A stretch of DNA of 8,530 bases. Origin: Bacteroidales bacterium. Lineage in GTDB: Bacteria > Bacteroidota > Bacteroidia > Bacteroidales > ML635J-15. Shown here one piece after another: positions 1-7,045 of the stretch (within the stretch, counting starts at the first letter, position 1; each line of letters starts with the position of its first letter). Both the position numbers and the translations under genes were made by a program. The stretch spans positions 1-8,530 of the forward strand of contig JAQVPT010000151.1 in NCBI GenBank assembly GCA_028701945.1. Direction: 5' to 3'. The notes under the pieces were generated by a model. It saw only the letters and a list, made by a program, of their open reading frames with translations. It was not told where the DNA came from and ran no database searches.

Positions 1-2642
1 AGATAATAAGAATCACATGCTGTTACATTTTCTGGAGCATCTGCATTAGGTGTTTCTAGGATTTCTGCTGTAACAGGAGTTCTTGAGCTAACACATTCAT
101 CTCCGTAAAAAATCTCCCAATTATAAAAATAATAATAATAATCTGTATTTCCAGCATTTGTACCAGTAATAGAAACAACATCCCCAATATTATAAGGCCA
201 ACTTGTCCCACTGTTATTTCTCCATAAATTTGGAGTTGTTGTTCCACATTTTAATTGATAATTTGTCCCCGCAGAAATGTCAAAATTTAGCTCAACTGTA
301 TTTATTCCAGTTGACAGATTTACTGTTTTTGACTCAATAACTGCATTAGAACTATTTCGAAGTTGAATAATTCTATTTCCAGCACTTGAAGAATTTACTT
401 CAACCGAAACAAGACGAAAATCTTCGTGAGCATTGAAAATTAAATAATATGCATTTGAAGTATGGTTTCCGCCATTTACATTAACATCAGAATTTCCACC
501 ATAAAACAGGTCAGGAGTAACGCCCGATTGCACATAATAAGTGGTTGTATTTGTAAAATTATCTTCTAAAGTATTACCTGTATTGACAAGATTTCCATCA
601 ATATTTGCATCGTACCATTGGAGTGTTGATTCACCGTTTGCACTCAAAATTAAAGTAGCTGGTCCACATGACTGAGCACTAACTGTTACTGGTGCTTCAG
701 GTAAATTAACAATAATATAATCAGTACGTGTTTTCACATTTGTTCCATAAGCATTTGTTGCAGTAAGAGAAACAGTAAAAGTCCCACTTTGATTATAAGT
801 GTAAGTAGGATTTATTTCGTTGCTAACAGGCGAGCCATCTCCAAAATCCCATTCGTAATCAACAGCATCAACTGAGTTATTGGTGAATTGAACAATGCCC
901 ATACATGTTTCGGTTACATCAGCTACAAAATCAGTAACTGGTGCTCCCGGAATATAAACGGTAATATAATCTTCTTTAAGCTCTGTGATTGTACAACCAG
1001 CACTTTCAATTTCAAGACTAACATCATAAACGCCATCAGCAGCATAATTGACAACTGGATTTGCGTCAGAACTTACAGCAGGATCTCCGCCTTCAAAAAC
1101 CCAAGAATAAACACTAACTGTACCTGAGCTTAAATCGGTAAAAGTAACATCTGTGCCAACAGGAACATTAACACCTGAAGCAGAAAAATCTGGTGAAGCA
1201 ACACTATTTGGAACTAATTGAATATCTAATCTCGTAGAAACATCATTAGTAATAGTTACAGTATGTGTTTGTGTCTGATAACCTGTAAGTGAATATGTAA
1301 CGTCATATGTGCCTGCATAAATAGGTCTATGGTAATTACCAACTGGAGCAGAAGAATATACTTCTGAATTATCTTTATCATGTCCAGTAATTTCAACTTT
1401 AACGTTAGATAATGCATTGTCTGTGCAAGCATCTGAAACAATTCCTCTGAATCCATACAAAACCTGTTCTGTATAATCGAGCATAGCCTGACGATTATAA
1501 TTCCAATATGTATTTAAATTTGCCACTGCAACATCTTTAACACCAGAAATCTCCAAAGTTATTTCACGACATCCTTGAAAGTAATTCATATAATCCTGAC
1601 GGCTTCCAGTGATAACATACCAGTCTCCTCCATTTGTTACCCCATTTGAAAAATCACTTGTAAATGATGCTCCTCCACTAACAGAAATAACATTGTCGGC
1701 ATAAACATGACTTACATAATCCCACCAAGTGTTGTCAGCATGTGATTTATTAATTGAAGTGTAAGTATCCCACGGATAGTTTGCAAGCTCAGCACCTCCA
1801 TGAATATTTGCTGACATAACAAAATCATGTGCACTCGCATAATCCATCATAATTTGAATCTCAGTCTGATTGGTAACGCTACCACCTTCCATTCTTGGAA
1901 AATTTCTGTTCAAATCAACATTATTAGCATTGTATCTTCTGGCATTACTAATAGATGTTCCTGTCGAAGACTGATAGAATGTTCCATCCGGATTTGCCAT
2001 TGGATTTATATAAATTTCAACATTATCAACAAGATTAGTAACTTGAGAAATTGATCCGTAATTACTTAAAAGGTAATCAGCAAATCTTAGAGTCGTAATA
2101 ATACCTGTAGTTTCATCTCCATGCATTGAACTTGACCACCAATACTCAGGTTCATCTTCGTCTGTATTTACATTGTCAGAAATTACAAGGCAAAGAATCG
2201 GCCATCCTTCAACAGACGTTCCGATAGTTTCAAGTCTTGCCATTGTAGGATAATCATCCACAAAATCTTGCATCATTTGTTCATATACTGCATGTGTAGG
2301 ATATCTATCCCAATTAACCATTTGTGCAACAGTTGTTGCCATTGTGAGAGCCTTGCTGGTATTATAGTAATCGTGTACTCTCTCAAATGGAATATCATAA
2401 TTTTTAAAAGTTTCGAATGTTGCTGCATTTGCATAGGCATAAACGGTTGTTCCTACAACATTATCAATTGATAAAAACTGTGAAAATTCTGTTACCTGAT
2501 CTTTACTTTCATAAGTAAATGTAAAATAAAACTCACCTCTCGTTTCAAGTGTTTGATAGGCAAATTCCATTTCGTCACTTAATTGTCCAAATAAAAACGA
2601 TGAGCTGAGTAAGAATAGTAATGCTAAAGTAAAATTTCTCAT
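1..2642 (-). CDS. Secreted M14 zinc carboxypeptidase with PKD domains, C-terminus outside window
   Basis: The frame is open from the ATG at 2642 to the left edge (880 codons, no stop), so the C-terminus is missing. Residues 1-20 are a signal peptide ending in F-G-Q. Residues 21-110 are a pro-region-like segment. The M14 catalytic domain spans about 112-395: zinc ligands H174 and E177 (HGDE), substrate-binding N245-R246 (DLNRN), third zinc ligand H281 (HGGAE), Y342 (WYVITG, the CPA Tyr248 equivalent) and catalytic E364 (EITLEIS). A transthyretin-like regulatory domain (397-477) follows, as in carboxypeptidases N/E/D. Then come a PKD domain of the F-E-G-G-x-P type (483-563), a canonical PKD with WDFGDGS (598-604), an Ig-like segment with WYD (651-707) and a beta-rich segment (712-850). 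It is the downstream gene of a tandem pair, 11 nt after its paralogue and presumably co-transcribed. By family and by its neighbour I expect a T9SS sorting domain beyond the edge, but that is inference. Predicted role: extracellular or cell-surface removal of C-terminal basic residues from peptides. Confidence 0.9.
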   Translation of the reverse strand, partial: MRNFTLALLFLLSSSFLFGQLSDEMEFAYQTLETRGEFYFTFTYESKDQVTEFSQFLSIDNVVGTTVYAYANAATFETFKNYDIPFERVHDYYNTSKALTMATTVAQMVNWDRYPTHAVYEQMMQDFVDDYPTMARLETIGTSVEGWPILCLVISDNVNTDEDEPEYWWSSSMHGDETTGIITTLRFADYLLSNYGSISQVTNLVDNVEIYINPMANPDGTFYQSSTGTSISNARRYNANNVDLNRNFPRMEGGSVTNQTEIQIMMDYASAHDFVMSANIHGGAELANYPWDTYTSINKSHADNTWWDYVSHVYADNVISVSGGASFTSDFSNGVTNGGDWYVITGSRQDYMNYFQGCREITLEISGVKDVAVANLNTYWNYNRQAMLDYTEQVLYGFRGIVSDACTDNALSNVKVEITGHDKDNSEVYSSAPVGNYHRPIYAGTYDVTYSLTGYQTQTHTVTITNDVSTRLDIQLVPNSVASPDFSASGVNVPVGTDVTFTDLSSGTVSVYSWVFEGGDPAVSSDANPVVNYAADGVYDVSLEIESAGCTITELKEDYITVYIPGAPVTDFVADVTETCMGIVQFTNNSVDAVDYEWDFGDGSPVSNEINPTYTYNQSGTFTVSLTATNAYGTNVKTRTDYIIVNLPEAPVTVSAQSCGPATLILSANGESTLQWYDANIDGNLVNTGNTLEDNFTNTTTYYVQSGVTPDLFYGGNSDVNVNGGNHTSNAYYLIFNAHEDFRLVSVEVNSSSAGNRIIQLRNSSNAVIESKTVNLSTGINTVELNFDISAGTNYQLKCGTTTPNLWRNNSGTSWPYNIGDVVSITGTNAGNTDYYYYFYNWEIFYGDECVSSRTPVTAEILETPNADAPENVTACDSYY

Positions 2643-2653
2643 AATGTGTTTGT

Positions 2654-5485
2654 CTAATTTTTAATAATTTTTAAAACATCTTTATTTTTATCAATATCGG
2701 TAAGCTCAATAAAATAAATCCCACTATCATAATCGGATAAATCTATAAGAAGTTTATTTTGATTTTTACAACTAAAATTCTGAATAATTTTCCCGCTAAT
2801 ATCTGTAATCTTAATCGAAGTAATATCAGTTTCTGAGCGAACATTCAGTAATCCATTAGTTGGGTTTGGAAATATTATATTCGTTTTGATGATTGTTTCG
2901 TTAATCCCAGTTTCAACATAAACATCTGTTTCATATTCGTCTGAACCACAATCGCTTGATGCGGTTAGTTTTACAGTAAAAGTTCCAGTTTCCGCATAAA
3001 TATGTGTCGGATTTATTTCTGACGATGACGTTTCGTCTCCAAAATCCCAAAGATAAGAATCTGATCCTACAGATGTGTTTTCGAAAGTAACAGTACTTGA
3101 ATTTGCAGAATAAGTAAATTGTGCATCTACATCTTCATTTACAAATACATTAACTGGAGTTCTTTCAGAAACACAATCGGGCAAACCAATATTCCAATCA
3201 TAAAAATGAGCGTAATAACGATTTCCATCATTCCACCAAACAACATTACTTTTATTAATCGTAATTACATCTCCAATATTATACGGATAAGGGAAAGTTG
3301 CCAAAATACCCGTTGCCCCTCGGTACAAACCTTGCGGATTTGCGCAACCTAATTTAAAATCGTTTTCAACTGGCAAATCAAAATTTAGATTTACAATTTG
3401 TTCCCCAGCGTCAATATAAAAATCCTCGTTATATATGGTGTTTCCTTCTGAATTTTTGAGATAAATAGTCCTTGTACCAGCATTTTCGGCATAAACTTTT
3501 ACAGTTTCTAATTTGCAACTAGTATGGCAATCAAATAGTAGATAACTATTAGTTTCTGAAACATAACTACCACCTTCCGAATTATTTGCTTCGCCCCCAT
3601 TATAATCTTCGCCAAAAACAGTTTCTTGTATAAAATACGTTGTGGTTTCGTTTAATAACGGAGTTGTAAACTCGTCTCCTGTATAAAAAGCATCCTCATC
3701 AAGAACTGAATTAAACCAATTTACTTCGCCTTGCAAACCGGGATTAATTTCAACCGAACCAGAAGTTTCACAGATAACATAATCATAAATATCATTAAGC
3801 TCATTAAGGTTTATATTAATATAAAACATAGCCCAAAGAGAATCTATACCATGCTCATTTTCTCCATATAATTTCACATTATAAGTTCCATTTTGAGTAT
3901 ATGCGTGTAAGGGGCTGGTGTCTAAGCTTATCGAAGACCCGTCTCCAAAATCCCAATAATACGTAGTTGATTCCGATGCTTCAGATGTATTAATAAACTG
4001 AATTTCAGGATTACAATCTGTTGTCTGTGTATTAGAAATAAAACTTACCGAAGGTGGCAAAGCATTGAGATCTATCAACTGAACATCAAGGATTGTTTGC
4101 TCATAATTATTGATGTCAACTTCAAAAGTTTTTGACCCGTATCCTTCACAAGAAAAACTTACGTAATAAGTTCCTTCAAATAATAATCTGTAATAATCTC
4201 CATGCAAAGGAAAAGAATATACATGCGAATTAAAAGTGTCGTAACTATCAATATAAACCTTGGCTTGCAATGGCTCACCAGTAATCGAGTCTGTTACAAT
4301 CCCTCTTAAACCATAAGTAACTTGTTCCAAATAATCTAGTAAAGCTTTTTGGTTATATGTCCAATGATTTGGAAGTTCTTCTGCATTAAGTTTTTTTGAT
4401 GTGCTTAATTCAAGTGTAAGTTCTCGACAATTATGATAATAATTCATATAATCCTGCCTTGAACCAGTTATAGTGTACCAAGCATAACCGTTTGTAACGC
4501 CATTGCCTTCATCAGTTAGATAACCTGATGGGGAGTTTTCTTGTGCATTATCTGCATATTCTCGCGAAATTAGAACCCACCAATCATTATCGGCAGGATA
4601 AGTAGGATCGGTATCATAAGGATAATTAATTAATTCGGCTCCGCTATGACTGTTTGCAGACATAACAAAATTTCTTCCGCCAGCATAATTCATAAATTCA
4701 AGAGTTTCAATGCCATAGTCGTTACCATCGGGATGCTCGCCTTCTATAAAATCGTGATAATTCCTGTTAAGGTCGATATTTGCAGCATTATTTCTGCGAC
4801 TATCTGCTACAGTTTGGTTTCCTCCGTAATATGTTCCATCGGGATTTGCAAACGGATTGCTAAATATTTGTACATTATCAACTAAGTTTGTTATTTGGGT
4901 ATCTGTTCCATAGTTTACCAAGATATGCTCAATTAAACGAAGAAAAAGCATACCCGAAACAAGTTCATCGCCATGCATCATCCCAGTATAAAAGAACTCT
5001 GGCTCTGCTTCTTGAACAGCAACATTATCCGATATTTTAACAACTAATAAAAGCCTTCCATCGCCGCTAAATCCAATTGTGTCAAGTTTACAAATATCAG
5101 GATAATTTACAGCAAAATTTTGCATCATTTCTACATAAACTTCATAAGTAGGATAACGATTCCAGTTTTCCATCTCAGCTAAACTAGTTGCCATTGTAAG
5201 AGCTTTGGATGAATAATAATCTTCTACTAATTCAAACTCCTTTCCAGTTTCAAGAAATTTTACAAATTGTTGCTGATTTGCATAAGCCTTTACCACTTTC
5301 CCATCATAGGAATCAACAGATAAAACATCAACAGAACTCTGTATTTCTGACGGACATGCCTTGAAACTGAAGTATATTTCCCCACGATTACTTAGAATTG
5401 ACTTTACATCAACATCCTGTTTTTCTTGTGAAAAAACAAAATAGCTTATACAAAAAACGAATAATGTCAAAAACAAATTTTTCAT
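2654..5485 (-). CDS. Secreted M14 zinc carboxypeptidase with PKD domains and T9SS sorting domain
   Basis: Complete 943-aa protein. Residues 1-20 are a signal peptide ending in F-S-Q, which supports the ATG at 5485. Residues 21-108 look like a pro-region. The M14 catalytic domain (about 110-390) has zinc ligands H171, E174 (HGDE) and H280 (NSHSGAE), substrate-binding N240-R241 (DLNRN), Y337 (WYTITG) and catalytic E359 (ELTLELS), so it should be active. D291 (NYPYD) and Q344 (GSRQDY) match the pair that gives Arg/Lys preference in carboxypeptidase D/E-type enzymes. Next are a transthyretin-like domain (392-471), a PKD with WDFGDGS (about 478-556), an Ig-like segment with WFN (565-622), a beta-rich segment (640-775), a second PKD with WDFGDET (about 786-857) and a T9SS C-terminal domain (868-943). 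It is first of a tandem pair; the next gene starts 11 nt after its TAG stop. Residues 87-390 align along their whole length with the downstream paralogue. Predicted location is the cell surface or outside the cell; the natural substrate cannot be seen. Confidence 0.93.
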   Translation of the reverse strand: MKNLFLTLFVFCISYFVFSQEKQDVDVKSILSNRGEIYFSFKACPSEIQSSVDVLSVDSYDGKVVKAYANQQQFVKFLETGKEFELVEDYYSSKALTMATSLAEMENWNRYPTYEVYVEMMQNFAVNYPDICKLDTIGFSGDGRLLLVVKISDNVAVQEAEPEFFYTGMMHGDELVSGMLFLRLIEHILVNYGTDTQITNLVDNVQIFSNPFANPDGTYYGGNQTVADSRRNNAANIDLNRNYHDFIEGEHPDGNDYGIETLEFMNYAGGRNFVMSANSHSGAELINYPYDTDPTYPADNDWWVLISREYADNAQENSPSGYLTDEGNGVTNGYAWYTITGSRQDYMNYYHNCRELTLELSTSKKLNAEELPNHWTYNQKALLDYLEQVTYGLRGIVTDSITGEPLQAKVYIDSYDTFNSHVYSFPLHGDYYRLLFEGTYYVSFSCEGYGSKTFEVDINNYEQTILDVQLIDLNALPPSVSFISNTQTTDCNPEIQFINTSEASESTTYYWDFGDGSSISLDTSPLHAYTQNGTYNVKLYGENEHGIDSLWAMFYININLNELNDIYDYVICETSGSVEINPGLQGEVNWFNSVLDEDAFYTGDEFTTPLLNETTTYFIQETVFGEDYNGGEANNSEGGSYVSETNSYLLFDCHTSCKLETVKVYAENAGTRTIYLKNSEGNTIYNEDFYIDAGEQIVNLNFDLPVENDFKLGCANPQGLYRGATGILATFPYPYNIGDVITINKSNVVWWNDGNRYYAHFYDWNIGLPDCVSERTPVNVFVNEDVDAQFTYSANSSTVTFENTSVGSDSYLWDFGDETSSSEINPTHIYAETGTFTVKLTASSDCGSDEYETDVYVETGINETIIKTNIIFPNPTNGLLNVRSETDITSIKITDISGKIIQNFSCKNQNKLLIDLSDYDSGIYFIELTDIDKNKDVLKIIKN
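2657..2884 (-). other. Type IX secretion system C-terminal sorting domain (encoded segment)
   Basis: Codons for residues 868-943 of the upstream carboxypeptidase. The segment has the type A layout: I-F-P-N-P-T-N-G near its start, then I-x-D-I-S-G-K-I, a D-L-S-x-Y-x-S-G-I-Y-F-I strand-turn, and a lysine-rich end K-I-I-K-N. In Bacteroidota this domain directs proteins through the outer membrane by the T9SS and is normally cleaved by the PorU sortase. The host must therefore encode a T9SS, although none of its components lie in this window. Confidence 0.9.
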
Positions 5486-5635
5486 CCTAATGCTATTGAT
5501 TTAAGTCTCTCAATTTAGTAAGAATAGTTTAAAATAACGATTGCTATAAAAACATTTTCTCAGTTTTATTTTTTAGACGCATAAAATTAGCTTTTGGTTC
5601 ATTAAAAACACACGTTTTGTTAATAATTTTATAAA

Positions 5636-5652
5636 AATCATATTTAATGATT
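5636..5652. repeat. Small perfect inverted repeat in the divergent promoter region
   Basis: The arms AATCAT (5636-5641) and ATGATT (5647-5652) are perfect reverse complements around a 5-nt spacer ATTTA. The repeat ends 19 nt before the -7 element, so it would overlap the -33 region of the rightward promoter. That position would suit an operator, but 6-bp arms arise easily by chance in DNA this AT-rich. Confidence 0.3.
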
Positions 5653-5671
5653 ATTATCCAGTTAAAACTAT

Positions 5672-5679
5672 TAAATTTG
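5672..5679 (+). promoter_or_regulatory. Putative Bacteroidetes-type -7 promoter element
   Basis: TAAATTTG matches the Bacteroidetes primary sigma factor -7 consensus TAnnTTTG exactly and lies 20 nt before the ATG at 5700. Transcription would start near 5685-5688, giving a short, A-rich leader of about 12-15 nt. No convincing TTG-type -33 element is visible about 20 nt upstream. It would drive the four-gene rightward operon. Confidence 0.5.
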
Positions 5680-5699
5680 TAATAGAAAATCGTAAATTT

Positions 5700-6476
5700 A
5701 TGCCAGATATTGTAATTTTAGGTTCGGGAAACGTTGCAAGTCACTTTGCAAAGGCTCTAAAAAATGCCGAAATAAATGTTAAACAAATTTTTGGAAGGAA
5801 TATTAGATCAGTTTCGGCGCTTGCAAAACAAATTAACTGTTCTCACACAATCAACATCACCGATATTATTCAAGACGCTGACATCTATTTTTTTATTATG
5901 AATGATGAAGCAAATATAAGTATTTGCGATAAAATTAAAATTAAAAAAGACAGCATACTCGCACATACAGCAGGAAGTCTGTCTATTGAAATTTTCAAAA
6001 ACAAAACACGTAATTATGGAGTTTTCTACCCTTTTCAGACTTTTACAAAATATGTTGAAACAGATTTTAGCAAGGTGCCTATTTGTATAGAAGGGTCTAA
6101 CCATGAAACATATCTCGAACTTGAGAAAATTGCAAAAAGACTTAATTGCCCAACTTTTAATATTGATGCATCTAAGCGTGAAATCGTTCATCTAAGCGGC
6201 GTTTTCGCAAGTAATTTTATGAATCATTGTGTAAACATTGCCGAAGATATTCTATCAGAAAACGATATTAGCTCCGACATCATAAAACCGTTATTAGAAC
6301 AAAGTTTCTTTAAAATCCTGAATAATAACGCTGCTGATTCTCAAACTGGACCAGCAATAAGAAGTGATAATCTTACAATTAAAAAGCATAAAGAACTTAT
6401 TAAGAATAATAAGCAATATTCCCAAGTTTATGAGGTTTTAACCAATAGTATTAAATCAAAGTTTAAAATAAAATAA
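5700..6476 (+). CDS. Rossmann-fold and DUF2520 domain protein, predicted NAD(P)-binding oxidoreductase-like
   Basis: 258 aa, a full-length member of the Rossmann-like plus DUF2520 family. The N-terminus is a dinucleotide-binding beta-alpha-beta motif, G8-S-G-N-V-A-S-H, immediately after the first strand, which fixes the start at 5700. Family signatures follow: HTAGS (89-93), YPFQTF (110-115), a conserved helix with H164-L-S-G and N172-F-M-N-H176, and QTGPAIRSD (215-223). The layout recalls F420-dependent NADP reductase and 6-phosphogluconate dehydrogenase-like enzymes: an N-terminal nucleotide domain and a helical C-terminal domain. The substrate is unknown, and I do not assign a reaction. 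It has no signal peptide or membrane segment, so it is cytoplasmic. It is the first gene of the rightward run, 6 nt before the KdsC-like gene, and the company of a KdsC-like phosphatase and a UbiA prenyltransferase suggests, but does not show, a role in envelope or lipid metabolism. Confidence 0.88.
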   Translation: MPDIVILGSGNVASHFAKALKNAEINVKQIFGRNIRSVSALAKQINCSHTINITDIIQDADIYFFIMNDEANISICDKIKIKKDSILAHTAGSLSIEIFKNKTRNYGVFYPFQTFTKYVETDFSKVPICIEGSNHETYLELEKIAKRLNCPTFNIDASKREIVHLSGVFASNFMNHCVNIAEDILSENDISSDIIKPLLEQSFFKILNNNAADSQTGPAIRSDNLTIKKHKELIKNNKQYSQVYEVLTNSIKSKFKIK

Positions 6477-6482
6477 ATAAAA

Positions 6483-7025
6483 ATGCACAAAGACTCTCTC
6501 CGAAATCTCAATTTTAAAGAAATATTGTCAGATATTGAAGCTATGTTTTTTGATATTGACGGAGTTCTGTCATCATCGCAGGTAACAATTTCTAAAAATG
6601 GCGAATTAGATAGAACAACTAATGTAAAAGATGGATATGTATTACAATATGCAATAAAAAAAGGCATAAAAGTATTTATTATTTCAGGTGGATATAATGA
6701 TGATGTTAAATTGAGATTTCAAAATTTAGGAATAAAAGATGTAATCATAAAATGCAAAAACAAACTCCCTGAATTTGATCGATTAGTGTTAGAAAACAAT
6801 CTTGACAGAAGTAAAATCTTATATATGGGCGATGATATTCCTGATTTTAAAGTGATGCAAAAAGTGGGATTACCATGTTGTCCTGCCGATGCAGCTTCGG
6901 AAATAAAGGAAATTTCTCTTTATATTTCTGATAAAAAAGGCGGCGATGCTTGTGTTAGAGATATTGTAGAACAGGTTATGAGAGCAAAAAACATTTGGAT
7001 GTGTAAAGATTCTTTTGAAACGTAG
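6483..7025 (+). CDS. kdsC: KdsC-like HAD phosphatase (3-deoxy-D-manno-octulosonate 8-phosphate phosphatase family)
   Basis: 180 aa, a typical KdsC length with no cap domain (HAD subfamily IIIA, tetrameric in known members). HAD motif I is F-F-D24-I-D26-G: D24 is the nucleophile and D26 the acid/base. Motif II is I-I-S68-G-G, the likely motif III lysine is in the KNK stretch (92-94), and motif IV is M-G-D117-D118-I-P-D121. The C-terminal signature VGLPCCPADAA (128-138) followed by GGDACVRDIVEQV (153-165) is characteristic of the Bacteroidota KdsC group. KdsC removes the 8-phosphate from KDO-8-P to give KDO for the lipopolysaccharide core, in the cytoplasm. No kdsA, kdsB or kdsD is in the window, so KDO-8-P as substrate rests on homology; related sugar-acid phosphates such as KDN-9-P are an alternative. 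The gap to the upstream gene is 6 nt and to the downstream gene 20 nt. Confidence 0.88.
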   Translation: MHKDSLRNLNFKEILSDIEAMFFDIDGVLSSSQVTISKNGELDRTTNVKDGYVLQYAIKKGIKVFIISGGYNDDVKLRFQNLGIKDVIIKCKNKLPEFDRLVLENNLDRSKILYMGDDIPDFKVMQKVGLPCCPADAASEIKEISLYISDKKGGDACVRDIVEQVMRAKNIWMCKDSFET

Positions 7026-7045
7026 AATTAATAATTTTAAAAACT

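Larger units (their letters stand above)
5486..5699. other. Divergent intergenic region
   Basis: A 214-nt, very AT-rich stretch separates the two divergent transcription units. Apart from the -7 element and the inverted repeat listed separately, I see no ORF, tRNA or riboswitch-like structure. For the leftward peptidase genes I searched the minus strand for TAnnTTTG and found no exact match. The closest is TAAATTGA at about 5508-5515, with two mismatches and only some 20 nt before the start codon, too weak to call. Confidence 0.7.

Noticed and set aside
124..141. Trinucleotide repeat as a possible microsatellite or phase-variation site
   Set aside because: A change in triplet number would not shift the frame, and it encodes a tyrosine run at a site that is already aromatic in the paralogue, so a switching role is not supported.
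56..247. Open frame of 63 codons on the minus strand, hydrophobic translation
   Set aside because: It lies within the partial peptidase gene in another frame. Its hydrophobic look comes from the TAT and AAT codon repeats; the peptidase frame has continuous homology to its neighbour here.
888..2471. Several short open frames (about 888-1127, 1256-1456, 1827-2054, 2268-2471)
   Set aside because: All fall inside the partial carboxypeptidase gene in other frames or antisense, with Cys-, Ile- and Asn-rich translations typical of shadow frames.
2643..2653. Possible terminator or promoter between the two peptidase genes
   Set aside because: Only 11 nt separate stop and start, with no hairpin or TAnnTTTG element, so co-transcription is simpler.
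3119..4885. Open frames antisense to the complete carboxypeptidase (3119-3352 and 4646-4885)
   Set aside because: The opposite strand encodes recognisable domains throughout, including the catalytic zinc ligands; these frames resemble no family.
5486..5699. Small RNA, riboswitch or tRNA in the divergent region
   Set aside because: The stretch is AT-rich with only one 6-bp inverted repeat, and no cloverleaf or conserved aptamer pattern could be recognised.
5808..6191. 127-codon antisense open frame
   Set aside because: It lies entirely inside the DUF2520 gene, whose motifs HTAGS and YPFQTF are intact across it. The translation is Cys- and Phe-rich shadow sequence.
6428..6667. Antisense open frame spanning the DUF2520/KdsC junction
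   Set aside because: It overlaps the HAD motif I of the KdsC-like gene on the other strand and has no recognisable features.
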